From Gyrodactylus bullatarudis (taxonomy: Eukaryota; Platyhelminthes; Monogenea; Gyrodactylidea; Gyrodactylidae): a stretch of DNA of 64,000 nt. A program made the translations under genes and the position numbers. Positions within the stretch are counted from its first letter, which is position 1, and each line of letters starts with the position of its first letter. The stretch spans positions 199,072 through 263,071 of the forward strand of contig SSNU01000033.1 of NCBI GenBank assembly GCA_012064415.1, written 5' to 3'. The notes below the pieces were generated by a model. That model saw only the letters and a list, made by a program, of their open reading frames with translations, did no database searches and was not told the DNA's origin. Below, piece by piece: positions 43,350 to 54,967 of this stretch.

Positions 43350-46300
43350 ATGAAACGACTAAAAATTGACTGTTCTAATATCATTAAGAGCAACAATTTA
43401 GAGCTTAAAGATAATAGCCTCGTCAGAGCGCATGATGAAAATGTTTTCGTTGCTTCAGTCTTACAACAAGCTGAAGATCAATGTAAAGTTATTCAAAAAA
43501 ATGAAATTTTAAAGAACGAAAAGGCTGTTGTTTCATTGGAAAAGGAAATAGTGTTAGTTCTATTTTCTTACGACTTATAGGGAAACCAATGCTATCATAG
43601 AAAATTTAGAAAAAGAATTAGACCATGCTCTGATGAATTCTTTGCAGGAGCGTCTGATTCGTTCTTTGGAAAGTAGATTATCTCTTAAAGTAAATTCTCA
43701 TATAATAATTGGCTTAGACCTCTAGTTTAAACTTATTGGAGAAAAAATTGGAGGCATATATCAAGAGAATAAAAAGCCTGGAAGATTCTATTGATAAAAA
43801 AGAGACAAAACCTTCTCAAAGTATCCTCCCATCGGAAATACTTAATCCAAGTTCCTCAACTTCTGTTGCAAATAAAATCAACACAATATCTAAGAAAAAG
43901 TCAATTTCACATAAGGACGATGATACAAAGTATAATGATTACCAGAAGAGATTGCTTAATTTAAATGAAAATTTCGTAAGAGGAATTCAACTTTTATTCT
44001 CAATTATTAGTATGAAGAACGTCATGAAATATTGGAAAATGAAGCGTATATGAATCGAGAAATTTGGAATAATCTTTATCCATACCAACAGACGTGCATT
44101 CGATGGCTATGGAAATTGAAGAGGAAGGAGTCCGGTGGAATTCTCGGTGATGAAATGGGTCTCGGAAAAACTGTTCAGATCATCACCTTCCTTGGATCTT
44201 TGGATTATTCCGCTAGGGTTCTTCAAACCAAGTAACTCTCACTTATTTATTCATGATTTTGATAGGAATCCAAATAGAAAACCATTCAAGGGATTGATAA
44301 TCTGTCCAGCTACTGTCATGCATCAGTGGATTGATGAGTTTCATCTCTGGTATCCAGCCTATCGAGTCGTTTTGATTCATTCTACAAATACAGGCTTATC
44401 AAATAATAAAGATTCTATTGTGAGTTTTCTCTTATCAATTTAAGAAAGTATAAACAATAGATGTCTAATCAAAATGAAAATTTCAAAGTTCATTAAGAAT
44501 AAATCATAGATTATTCAGAGTTTTCTTCTGATTAATTTGTATTTTATTTCAGAGGAAATTAGTGAATTCAATAGTAAAAACTGGTGGTATAATTGTTACA
44601 AGTTATTCAACAGCTGTATCAAACATTTCCCTTCTTGAATCCGATAATGTCTCTTTTGACTATGTGATACTTGACGAAGGCCATAAAATAAAGAACCCCC
44701 AAGCAGAGGTTACAATTGCTATGAAAAAGTTTAAGACATGCAATCGTATAATACTCTCAGGAAGTCCAATTCAAAATAATCTTCGCGAATTATGGTCTTT
44801 GTTTGACTTTGTTTCACCGGGCAAACTGGGTGATATTAATGATTTTATGCAACATTTCGGAGTGCCAATAACCCAAGGAGGCTACTCTACAGCTTCCCCT
44901 TTAGAAGTGGAAACTGCATTCAAATGTTCTCTTGCCCTAAGAGAAATACTGAATCCCTTCATGTTACGTAGACTCAAATCTGATGTTGAAATCAAACTTC
45001 CTAATAAATCGGAACAGGTTCTATTTTGTACTTTGACGCAAAGTCAACGAAACTTGTACAAGGAATATCTTGAGTCTAAAGAAGTCGATGATATTCTAAA
45101 GGGAAATTTGAAACCATTTCCTGGATTAATTGTTCTCAGAAAGTTATGCAATCATCCTGATATGGTCACTGGAGGTCCTAATGTCCTTGAACAATTAATG
45201 CAAACAAATAAAGCAGAAACAGAGGCATTATCTAAAAAGGAATTCGATTACTGGAAGGAAAATTGGCAGGTTATCGGAAATCCACTTCGCTGTGGCAAGT
45301 TGATGGTCTCAATTCAGCTATTGAAAATTTGGCATGAAGCAAAGAATAAAGTGCTTCTATTCACTCAAAGTCGCAAGGTAATTTTTCATTAATATCCATC
45401 CTTAGATCTCTTGCAATCCTGTATAGTATAGCAAGTTTTTTTCATGAAATTCTCAATTACTTTTAATTATAATTAGATTACTATTATTCAAAATGTAGAT
45501 GTTGGACATTTTCGAAAAGGTTGCATTACGCAGTCTTGGATTTACATTCCTTCGTATGGATGGTACCACTCCAATGTCTCAAAGGCCTAAGTTAATTGAA
45601 AGATTCAACAGTAAAGCTGATGATTCACCATTTGTATTCCTGTTAACAACTAAAGTTGGAGGATTAGGCTTAAACCTTACTGGGGCCAATAGAGTTTTAA
45701 TTTATGACCCTGATTGGAATCCTTCCACTGACCTCCAGGCAAGAGAAAGAGCCTGGCGTATTGGACAAGAACGCGATGTCATGATTTATCGCTTGATAAC
45801 CTCTGGAACTATTGAGGAGAAAATTTATCATCGTCAAATATTCAAGCAATTCCTGACGAATCGAATCCTTAAAAATCCCAATCAACAGCGCTTTTTTAAA
45901 ATAAATGACCTGTTGGAGTTATTCCAACTAGAAGATGTTTCTGTTCGAGATGAAAAGTACTCTTATGAATATAACCACCCTGAGAGTAAATCACACAAGG
46001 GTGAGTAAAATTCGGTTTCTTTAGTTTGTTTGACAATGTTATAGTCACATCATTTCATACAGCTCCCTAATGAACTAATTGGTACAAAATTAGATTTTTC
46101 AAATTGTTAAGTAAGCTCTCATTTCCTTTTTAAGACTGGCAATTGAAGAGACAAGAGAAGCGAAATGAAACAGCCGAATGCTTGAGGGAAAATAATCTCG
46201 ATCATCTGATGATGTCAGGTAGTACAAGAAAAAGAAATCGTTTCGATCGTCTCCTTCAAATTCAAAGAAAGCAACTCGGGTCAAAGTCAAGAGAAACTCA

Positions 46301-48319
46301 AAATTCTGATTCAGATGATAACGTCGAATTGGGAGGTGTGAAAATTGCCCTGGACAAAAACCAACTAAAGTCCTCCAAAAGTACAAGTGAAGAGGAACCA
46401 AGGGGATCTAGGAAAAGGAAACCACCCAAAATCGATGGAACAAGAATCAAAGGACTTATGAAAGTGTCTAGATACGATTATGGAGAGGGCGATTCAGCTG
46501 ACGTAAATCACGAAACTCCCACCTCTTCCATGCACTCTAATAATAAACGACGGAAAATTGATGATTTTATATCTCATCTATTGGTTAAAGGTTAGCTTGA
46601 CAAACGCAACTATCAATTTAATTAAAACGAGTTTAAATCATTGCAATTTTATGTTAAAACTTGTTGAGTAAATGACTAATATTATTCGGTAAGAAAAAGG
46701 GACCAATCATGAAAGGTCATTTTTTCAACTAATAGTAATTCGATTATTAATTTGTGCAATTCAGCTCATGCAATTGATCATATGATATTAATATTCTATT
46801 TGATCAATAAATATGTAAACATATTTTATTACAGATGAAGTAAGGAAAACTAACTGTTTGGCTCAGATAAAAGAGAAACGAGAAAACCTTGATGAATCCC
46901 TTAGGAAAGAGGCCGATCGTATAGCCAAAAAGGCTGTTGAAGATTTAAGAAATTCCAAAAAAGTTGGCGATAAAAGTCTACAAGTCTCTCGACCACAGAT
47001 TGCTCAGGGTTCCGGAATTGCCAATCAACTCAAAATATCCACAAAAGACAAAGAAATGAAAAACATCAACAAGGTAATCCAAGGCAATTCCCTATTGACC
47101 CTGAACCATGATCATTTGTTAGAGACTTCTTCAAAGTTATCCCAACGTGCCCAGTCAGTTTATGATATCAAGAATTTGGCGAATTTTTGCTTCAGAATAG
47201 CAAAAAAAGTCAGCAATGGTGTCCAAGAAGATTATTTTATCCATCCTTCTTTTGTACAAGTGCTCAATGAGTTAAAGAATTCTGATACAAACAAAGACTA
47301 TTCCTCAGAGTTTTATGTGAGTCTTTTTACTGAGCTTTTCAAATCCAAATGTAACTCAGAATTGAATATCTACGTTAATTTTTGTTGAGCTTTAACAGAA
47401 ATATTATCGCGTGTTTTTTTTAAATTTTGGATTAGACAGTTTTTATTAGATTATCTGGAAATCATTTTTTATTGAAAAAAGGCTGCCAAGCAAAATACCT
47501 TTCTCTAGATGAGAAGAAAATTGGGGAAATGGCTCAAACAGTAGTGGCTACTATTAAAGTTGGGAATTTAAGATTTTTACAAAAAATTCAAAAAAAGTTT
47601 CAGGATCAGAAATAGACAAGGAAATTGCATATTTGTCAATTTTTAAACGGTAAAATTAGGCATCGTCCTCTACATTTCGAGCAATCTATAATGTCTGATG
47701 AGATCCGGTGAAATAAAAGCTTTATCACTAATTACTCGTCTTATCTTCAAATTCTCAAAATGAGTTCCGACTCACCAACAAATTCAAATGTTTTCGAAGA
47801 AGCTCGGCATTACCTACTCCAGCAATCTATAATATTTTCGAATTCTTTATGAAAAAACTGAGAATTTTGTAAAAATCATAGATCTTTTATATCAATACGC
47901 TTTACTTATTTTTTTATTTACCACTTTTTTTAAAGCAATCCCAGCTCAAGGCTATAGAAAATCCAGACGTTTGGAAAGGAGCCGACAACACTCCCAGTAC
48001 ATGCTTATCCTCGAATGCTGTTCTTGATCTGATTTATAAACAAAATGAAGCCAATCCTTTTAATGATGTTGAATTAAATTCCTGTATTAAAAATTCGCCC
48101 TTGTATCCAGCTGCTAAGCTACTCTTCAATGCATTTACATCGAATCAGTGTATACTGAACAATGGGAAGATTATTGATATTTTCACGATGCTTAAGACTC
48201 CTGTTAAAAGTCGAGAATTCCGATGTCTTCTCAAGACGCTTGCTTCAGCCTCTCTTGACATTATGGGATGTCGTGATAACGACCTATGGATTTTAAAAGA
48301 TTTTTTTATCTCCAAATAA
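43350..48319 (+). CDS. ERCC6: ERCC6/CSB (Rad26) SNF2-family DNA translocase, 10 exons
   Basis: Exons are 43350-43552, 43581-43689, 43718-43975, 44011-44231, 44266-44419, 44553-45377, 45499-46000, 46135-46590, 46835-47316 and 47936-48319, in frame throughout (1197 aa; human about 1493). CSB recognises stalled RNA polymerase II and starts transcription-coupled nucleotide excision repair in the nucleus. The N-terminus is coiled-coil ([13 protein letters not shown], as in CSB). The motor has [59 protein letters not shown] and [18 protein letters not shown]. The C-terminal winged-helix region is recognisable in exon 10 ([12 protein letters not shown] ... DLWILKDFF). The first four introns are 28, 28, 35 and 34 nt, each GT..AG; later ones are 121-619 nt. 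Exon 9 is Lys-rich. Confidence 0.93.
43553..43580 (+). other. 28-nt spliceosomal intron (ERCC6 intron 1)
   Basis: It begins GTTAGTTC and ends CTTATAG, with a pyrimidine-rich middle and an in-frame stop at its end. Its removal restores the coiled-coil frame. Alternative boundaries break the frame. Confidence 0.75.
43690..43717 (+). other. 28-nt spliceosomal intron (ERCC6 intron 2)
   Basis: GTAAATTC ... TTGGCTTAG. Removing it joins SRLSLK to [10 protein letters not shown] in frame. A second AG eleven bases later would give the wrong phase. Confidence 0.8.
43976..44010 (+). other. 35-nt spliceosomal intron (ERCC6 intron 3)
   Basis: GTAAGAGG ... AATTATTAG. It joins LNLNENF to [13 protein letters not shown] in phase 0. 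Confidence 0.85.
44232..44265 (+). other. 34-nt spliceosomal intron (ERCC6 intron 4)
   Basis: GTAACTCT ... TTTGATAG. It lies inside the helicase core between SARVLQT and [14 protein letters not shown], so the surrounding protein is conserved and fixes the boundaries. Confidence 0.88.
47553..47911. repeat. MITE-family copy in ERCC6 intron 9
   Basis: The left block AAAGTTGGGAATTTAAGATT and the right block (complement of TGATTTTTACAAAATTCTCAG) match the family termini; it occupies most of the 619-nt intron. Confidence 0.6.
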
Positions 48320-48403
48320 ATTTTTTTACTTTTTTTCATTTTTATTTTGGTTTTTTACTTTTCTCTGAAGTTAATTAATTTTTTTATCATTTACTTTTCT
48401 TAG
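48320..48403 (+). other. 84-bp ERCC6-ARIH1 gap ending in a splice acceptor
   Basis: T-rich DNA with no ATG, ending TTACTTTTCTTAG at 48403. It has to contain both the ERCC6 3' UTR/polyadenylation region and an acceptor, which is the arrangement seen with trans-spliced or read-through gene pairs. Confidence 0.55.
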
Positions 48404-51400
48404 TCAGAAAACAGTTCTTTGGAATATTCCTCAGATGATGATGGCGAGGATAAAGCCTTGATCGTGAATGGTTCAGATGACTTCAATTGTGAGAATGAGG
48501 AAATAACTTATACAGTGAGTCTTTGTCTATTTATATTATTGTATCTATGGATATATCAATATATATTGATAATAATTATAAACCTAGTTAATAAAATAAG
48601 ATTTGTAATCAGCGATTTTGGAAGATTGGCGCTAACTCGAGATTTGAAAATACATGTATGCCATAATTTTCATAAAAATTGATTTTTCCAGATATTTTTC
48701 TTCATATCGTCAAAGTGGGCCTGATGATTTAGATTCCGAAAAATCTTGATAAAGTTCGATTTCTACATGAAAAAATTAAAAATTTAATAAAAATCATAAA
48801 TTCCTATCTTCATATTAACTTTTATAATTGTTGTTAAAATTAGCAATTTTCGCGAAAAATTTTATTTGAATTCTACGAACATGATTAATCGATATTCTTG
48901 GAAATTTCCTATCGAATGGATGTTAAACAAAGTACTTTCTGAGGCTTAGATGAACAAATTGCTCAAGTGGCACGTGCCTTCAAGAAAACTGAAGTTACAA
49001 GCCTATAATAAGATTTCCATCTTCCTGGCGTTAGTCTTGTCGGAGGATTTTTGTTTAAATAACACTGCGGAACAAATAATTTGTACTCGGCTAAATTTAA
49101 CATAAAGCTAATTGATATGAAGTTAGGAATCTATGATTTTTACAGAAATCTCGATATTTTCATCAGGAATTCGAATTTGTTAAAGCTTTTCTGGAATCCT
49201 ACCCATGCTGCCCACTTCTCCATTTAAAGAAAAAAAATTATTTTTATGAAAAATATGGTCAATTTTCAAATTCCCATTTGGCGCCAAAATCCCATTTTTT
49301 CGAACTTTGAGCTGAAAATTTTTGTTGATTTGAAAGTGGTAGGCTGATCGAAAGAGTTTCTTCAGGATCAAGATTAGATAAGAAAATTAATTCAACTGAA
49401 TCTGCTCTTATGCTTAACCTTAGTATCGTTTGGGAGCGGAATTTCGTTTTTTGATCATTTTCACTACTTGAAAATCAATGAAATTTGGATAATTCAAAAT
49501 CTCTCGATAATGCGGTAACTGTCAGTAATTTGACGGTGCTAGTCAGCTTTCTTATCTAATCTTGATCCTGAAGAAATTCGAATTCTTGATGAAAATATCG
49601 AGATTTCTGTAAAATTCATAGATTCCCAACTTCATATCAGACAACTTTAGGTTATTCAAAATTTGACGAGTATCACCATGGTGCTATTCTTACTGAAAAA
49701 TTTAGATTAAGTTACCATAACAAAAATTTACCTCTCCGTTATTTCCTTGAGTACCGACTTGGTTTCAGTATCAAATTGAAGCTAAAGGATTGGATTTTAT
49801 TATTCTAGAATTTCAAAAGTTTTAGAAAAACCATTTTAAATAGACAAATTTCCTAAAAATTTGAATTTCATCTATAGTTTACATCATTCAAGTACACATT
49901 TTTAAACTGGTGGGTTCAGCTCTATTTGAGGATTCGAAATATGTTTTTTTTTTGTACAAGTTTTTATTCAAGTTATTAAGGCTTAAATATATCTATTAAG
50001 CACTGCACACACCAGTGGAGTGGATTGGGGAGGGGAGATATGGGTTGCATAGGATATTAGGACCGGCTTTCTCTCCTTATATTTATGAACAGACCCCCTT
50101 CTCCAAGATATTTTTTGCGCATTCTTCAACAGAAAATGGAGGTCTGAGAAGCTTTTGTACATCCGTATGAATATTATTATAATTAATAATAATAATAATT
50201 TATCATTCATTGAATAATTCTATTTTGTTAATTTTTATAGAGCGGTACTTTATTGAATAGCTTATTCCTAGTAATTCTTAAAATTACATAAAATTTAATC
50301 AAGTATCTAAACCTAATTTACTTGAAGATGAGAATTTACTATATCATATCATAATGCAATGAGCTAATGAGTTTCTGAAATGTTAAAATTATCCATTTTT
50401 TCGACCTTTGGACTCAAAATGCTTATCGATTTCGAAGATTTAAAGCAATTTAATACTGATATTTCGAATCATCATTAGACTAAGAATTTGAATTTGGCGG
50501 AATAGATTGAGAGAAACTAGCAAGTTTCAAGAAAAAGTCAAAATTTAAAATTTTTGTTTTTTAAGATTTTTGATTTTCTACAGAAATAAAAAATTTCTGT
50601 AAACTTCTTTGGCAAAATTTGATTTCTTTGTCTAATCTTGATCCGAAATATCAGGATGCTTTAGATCTTTGGAATGGATAAACAATTTGAGCTCAAAGTT
50701 TAAAAAAGCATTTTCGAAATTAGTTAAACGGGCTAATTTTGACAGGATTCAATTTTTTCAGAAATTTTTCTATTCCAACCACTCATTGGCTCATCTCGAT
50801 GTCAACTTTCTTTATATAAAGTAATAAACAAAAGTAAATAACTCATAATTATCTTTTGTTTATCTTTCAGATGGTTCTTAGTTCCGAAATCAAGAAGCTC
50901 ATGGAAGACTTAATAAAGGAAACATCTCAAATGATGAACTTGAATTATACCACAGTTAGGCTACTCCTCAACTTTTACAAATGGGACAAACAAAGCTTAA
51001 TTGAAGAGTATTTTGAGTCGAATGTTGAGGGTCTCTTGGAAAAGGCCAAGCTTCCCAATCATGATTATATGAAAAGACAAGAAAATATTGAGGACTTTTC
51101 ATGTTTATCAACCCCTTCAGTTTTATCATCAAAAATAATTGAGGATAAAAATTACGATCCATTCAAGAACTCAAATTCTCACACGGAGGTTTACGAGTGT
51201 ACAATTTGCTGTGATGAATATCCTAAACGTAAATTCCAAAAATGAATTATTTTTCACGATGAAATTTGGTGATTGCATTATCTGCCTAATTTTCAACTGA
51301 TAAATTCTCATAGTTTAAACCCATTTATAATGTCAAACTAATGAATAATTTTTTTTACCTCTGTAGATGAAATGCGTGGTCTTGCATGTGACCATTTCTT

Positions 51401-52457
51401 CTGCCTGAATTGTTGGCAGACATATCTCAAAGTAGAGATTACCACAAAACTAGTCTGCATGGCCATTAGGTGTCCAGAGGAAAAATGTGACTTGATTCTC
51501 GATGATAATGTTGTCCGTGATATTCTCCGCAATGATGCCAAATTAATCCGTGCTTACAATAGGTCTATAGCATGTAGTTTTATTGAAAATAATAAATGTA
51601 TGCGATGGTGTTCCAATTCGAATTGTGACTTTGTTGCTTTTCTCAGTAACAATAATTCCAATTCATCTGCCCCAACAAAGATCATCTGTCATCATTGTGA
51701 GGAATGTTTCTGCTTTAATTGTGGCAACATTTGGCATGAGCCTTGTGGGTGTCGAGAGTTTAAAATTTGGCTCGATTACATATCTACTGATGCAATCAGC
51801 CTCAAATGGATCGGATCACATACAAAGGATTGTCCCAAGTGTCTTGAAGGGATTGAAAAAAATGGAGGATGCAATCATATGACATGTTCAAAGTGTTTAC
51901 ACCAGTTCTGTTGGATTTGCTTGAAGCCATGGTCTTCCCATTCAAATGATGCTTACAACTGTAATAAACCTGACGATAAAGAATTCGATCGTGAGACCAA
52001 TCAGAAGCATTTAAAATATTTCAGTTTCTTTTACGAACGCTACTTCAACCATGAAAAATCAATGAATTTGGAGAAGAAGCTGAGATCCGAAATTCGTACA
52101 AGATTATCTCTGATCAAGAATCAGAGTGAGATATTCATCTCAGAAACGTTGATTGAATCTGCAATCGAGACGTTGTGTAAGGCCAGAAAATATCTTCAAT
52201 TTAGCTATGCTTTTGCATTTTTCCTCGTCACTTCAAATGTATCTGCCATATTTCAAACGAACCAAGCTCAACTCGAGAGTACAACAGAGAACTTCTCAAA
52301 GTTACTTGAAGACAATAGTATACCCTCGGACATTCTTGATTATAAAAAGAATATTGAGCATAATATTGCCTTGTGTGAGCAACGTCTAAAGGTCATCCAT
52401 GAATTCGTTCAAGACTGCTATGCCAAATGCCTTTGGGAGTATATCAAATTACGTTAG
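48404..52457 (+). CDS. ARIH1: Ariadne-1 (ARIH1-type) RBR E3 ubiquitin ligase, first exon missing
   Basis: Visible exons are 48404-48514, 50871-51228 and 51367-52457 (519 aa; the human protein is about 557). RBR ligases take ubiquitin from an E2 on RING1, pass it to a RING2 cysteine and then to substrate; Ariadne-1 works with neddylated cullins. An acidic N-terminus (YSSDDDGEDK) precedes a UBA-like helix set (LLLNFYKWDKQSLIEEYF), RING1 (ECTICCDEYP, GLACDHFFCLNCW), IBR (CHHCEECFCFNC), and RING2 with the catalytic cysteine in NGGCNHMTC followed by CLHQFCWICL. The C-terminal Ariadne helical domain is complete to KLR. No ATG is in frame in exon 48404-48514, so the initiator exon is elsewhere. Only 84 bp separate this exon from the ERCC6 stop. 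Confidence 0.92.
48515..50870. other. ARIH1 intron 1 (visible), repeat-filled
   Basis: 2.36 kb, containing the block shared with 32825-32935 at about 48905-49000 and a MITE at 49106-49648. The remainder is AT-rich with no coding signal. Confidence 0.6.
49106..49648. repeat. MITE, 'TGATATGAAGTTRGGAATCTATG' family, full-length
   Basis: The ends are inverted copies: GATATGAAGTTAGGAATCTA on the left and its complement with one change on the right, continuing into TTCTGTAAAATTCATAG. The length is about 540 bp and it is non-coding. The interior has long imperfect inverted symmetry. Confidence 0.75.
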
Positions 52458-52691
52458 AGGAAGATTTTTTTTCAATTTTTTACAAACTATTAGATACCAT
52501 ATTTTCCTATTATTATTCAATTTTTTAAAGATTTCGATTAAATTTCGTACTCATTGAAATATCATCTACTTTTTTCCAGCCTTGAATCTTATCAATGCAA
52601 ACAAAATAATTTACAAGATTATATGAAATTGAGAGTGTGGTACATTGTAACAATTATTATGCCCTTAAATTATAATTTTGAACCATGTAAA

Positions 52692-53427
52692 GCTAAATAA
52701 TTTGAAGATGTGAAATTCTGATTTTTACAAAATTATAAATTTTTTCATCAAGAAATCGAATTTGATCAAGATTTTCTGAAATCTAGATCGTAGGTTCCAC
52801 TTTCAGGATCTGAAGAAAAAAAATCAAATTTTAAGAAAGTTAATGCATATTTCAAATCTAGCGATGGTGCCGAATTCCCATTCTTTTGAACTTTGAATTT
52901 ATAATTTTTTTTTATTTAAAAGTGAGAGATTGATCAAAAGTCGATTTTTAGGATCACGATTAGTCAAAGAAACCGATCATGAACATGAAAATTTCAATGG
53001 ACTCGCCAAATTCCAGGGATCTTGAATCATCAAAATTTCATCGATTTTCAAGTAGTGAAAATGTTCAAAAAATCAAAATTCGATTTTCGCAAGAAGATGG
53101 ACGGATTCGCAAAATCTGAATCAGCATATTTGATTTCTTTGACTAATCGTGATCCTAAAAATCAACTTTTGATCACTCTCTCACTTTTAAATCAACAAAA
53201 ATTATTAACTCAAAGTTCAAAAAAATGGAAATCCGGCGCCATCGCTAGATTTGAAATATGCCATAACTTTCTTAAAATTTGATTTTTTTCAAATTCTTTT
53301 TCTTCAGATCCTGAAAGTGGAATCTACGATCTAGATTTCAAAAAATCTTGATCAAATTCGATTTCTTGATGAAAAAATTTATAATTTTGTAAAAATCATA
53401 ATTTCCCATCTTCATATTAATTAGGTG
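52692..53427. repeat. MITE with long inverted arms, ~735 bp
   Basis: The arms of roughly 250 bp or more are inverted copies. Outer blocks are TGATTTTTACAAAATTATAA and AAATCGAATTTGATCAAG on the left, with complements on the right; inner blocks include TTCAAATCTAGCGATGG and its complement. It is non-coding and directly follows ARIH1. Confidence 0.8.
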
Positions 53428-53448
53428 TAGTATTACAAGGAGCTGTTT

Positions 53449-53760
53449 CGACATAGATTGATTATAACGCTTGCTACCTGACTAATAGTTGTCTCCTGGC
53501 TTGTATTGGTCTATCTGTAGAAAAAGAAAGGGGAGAGTAGTATTTCTTAAAAATCAAGGCTTATAAAAGCTATAGTATAGTGATTGTTATAGTTGTCAGA
53601 ATTATTAGAGTAGTAAAATTAAAATTAGAATGAAAAACATTTAGATTAAAAATAGTTTGGACTCACAAAAATCGTTGGTTCCTTTTACAGAATAGATCAA
53701 TACAAGCCAGAAGACAACATATTCAGGTAGCAAGCAAACAACGTTACAGTCAATCCCCTT
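53449..53760. repeat. Short inverted-repeat element (~310 bp), second family
   Basis: The left arm has GCTTGCTACCTGACTA and GGCTTGTATTGGTCTATCTG. The right arm is its complement (GATCAATACAAGCCAGAAGA ... TTCAGGTAGCAAGC). One arm-like copy also occurs at 4355-4470. It is non-coding, so a MITE is likely. Confidence 0.75.
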
Positions 53761-54967
53761 TTATGTTTCAATGGATTGAATTTTATTATTCTTACGAAAT
53801 TTGATAATCGTTGATCGAAACTTTAGTTTTCTACAAATTTTTACCATTCATTCATAGGCAGTTCATAAATGCAAATAGGAAATTATCTTCAACGAATTTC
53901 GTGAAACATACATTAAGGTTTGCAATACTAGTTTGAATTACTAATTTTTTGTAGTTCAATCATGAAGTGCAGTATTTCAAATAAAGATAAAGATAATTTT
54001 TATTGACAATATTAGTCTCGGGATGGGACTTTAAGTTAGACGAACCATAATACCTGCTGATGATTCAGTGATGAGTAACAATATGAACAACAATTAAATT
54101 ATATAAATCAAAGTGTTCTTTTAAAGGATACAATTGGCGTATATTCGAACACCACAACACCTTCCCCTTCGAACGTTGGAAGATTAATCAATTTGGTTGA
54201 GGTCTTGTGTTTATTCAAATACACCGGGTTGGCCTTCGTTCGATATTTAGACTTTCTAAATCTTAAGCATTCGAATGATTTGGGCGTCGAGTTTAACTTG
54301 GATTACAAAATGAAAAATAACATTTTATTTAAAACAAAAACACGACTGTAAGTTAGAGCTTAACACCTTTAACCCTTCAACTTCTTCAAGGCATAATTCT
54401 GTTTTAAAGAAACTGAAAATAATTAATTGACCACTTTACTGGAAGAAAAACTAATATTCTTTCAAACGAGCTATGAGCTATCAAGTTAAAATATTTTATT
54501 GAGATGTTATGACAATTTAAAAATGACTCAGTTTTGCAAAAATATAAGGAACGTTTTTTTGAAAAACTACTCACAGAGATCGAAGAGAAAAAAAAGAAAC
54601 TTTTATCAAGAAACCATACCCATAGGATTCGAAAATGAATGATCACCTTGAATTCATCTCTTTTCATTTTCAGGGTCTAAAAATGGTCAATTTTTGGGCC
54701 AATAACACCTAAACTAAAGGTTGGTTTATGAAAAAGATAAAATCTGAAACCGATGTACCTCGAAAAAAATTTCTCTGGGTCTTTAAGAGTTAAGCTCATT
54801 GATCTGTTCAATAAAAATTAAAATATTTAGTAATTTTAGCTAGTCATTTTCAAAATGATGATGTAGTTTTTTTGGATGAAACAAAGTTGGATGATAAGAT
54901 GAAAAACATTGTATTTTTATTTTATGAAATAACATTTTTACTCTTAAGTAAATTGTGTAAATATTTC
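53761..54967. other. Intergenic DNA between ARIH1 and the ABC transporter (converging genes)
   Basis: No gene recognised. The minus frame at 54404-54667 is low-complexity and without motifs. Confidence 0.5.

Noticed and set aside
47529..47540. ATGGCTCAAACA followed by GTAGTG as a possible ARIH1 initiator exon
   Set aside because: The phase fits exon 48404, but a four-codon exon with a weak donor inside a MITE-filled ERCC6 intron is not supportable from sequence alone.
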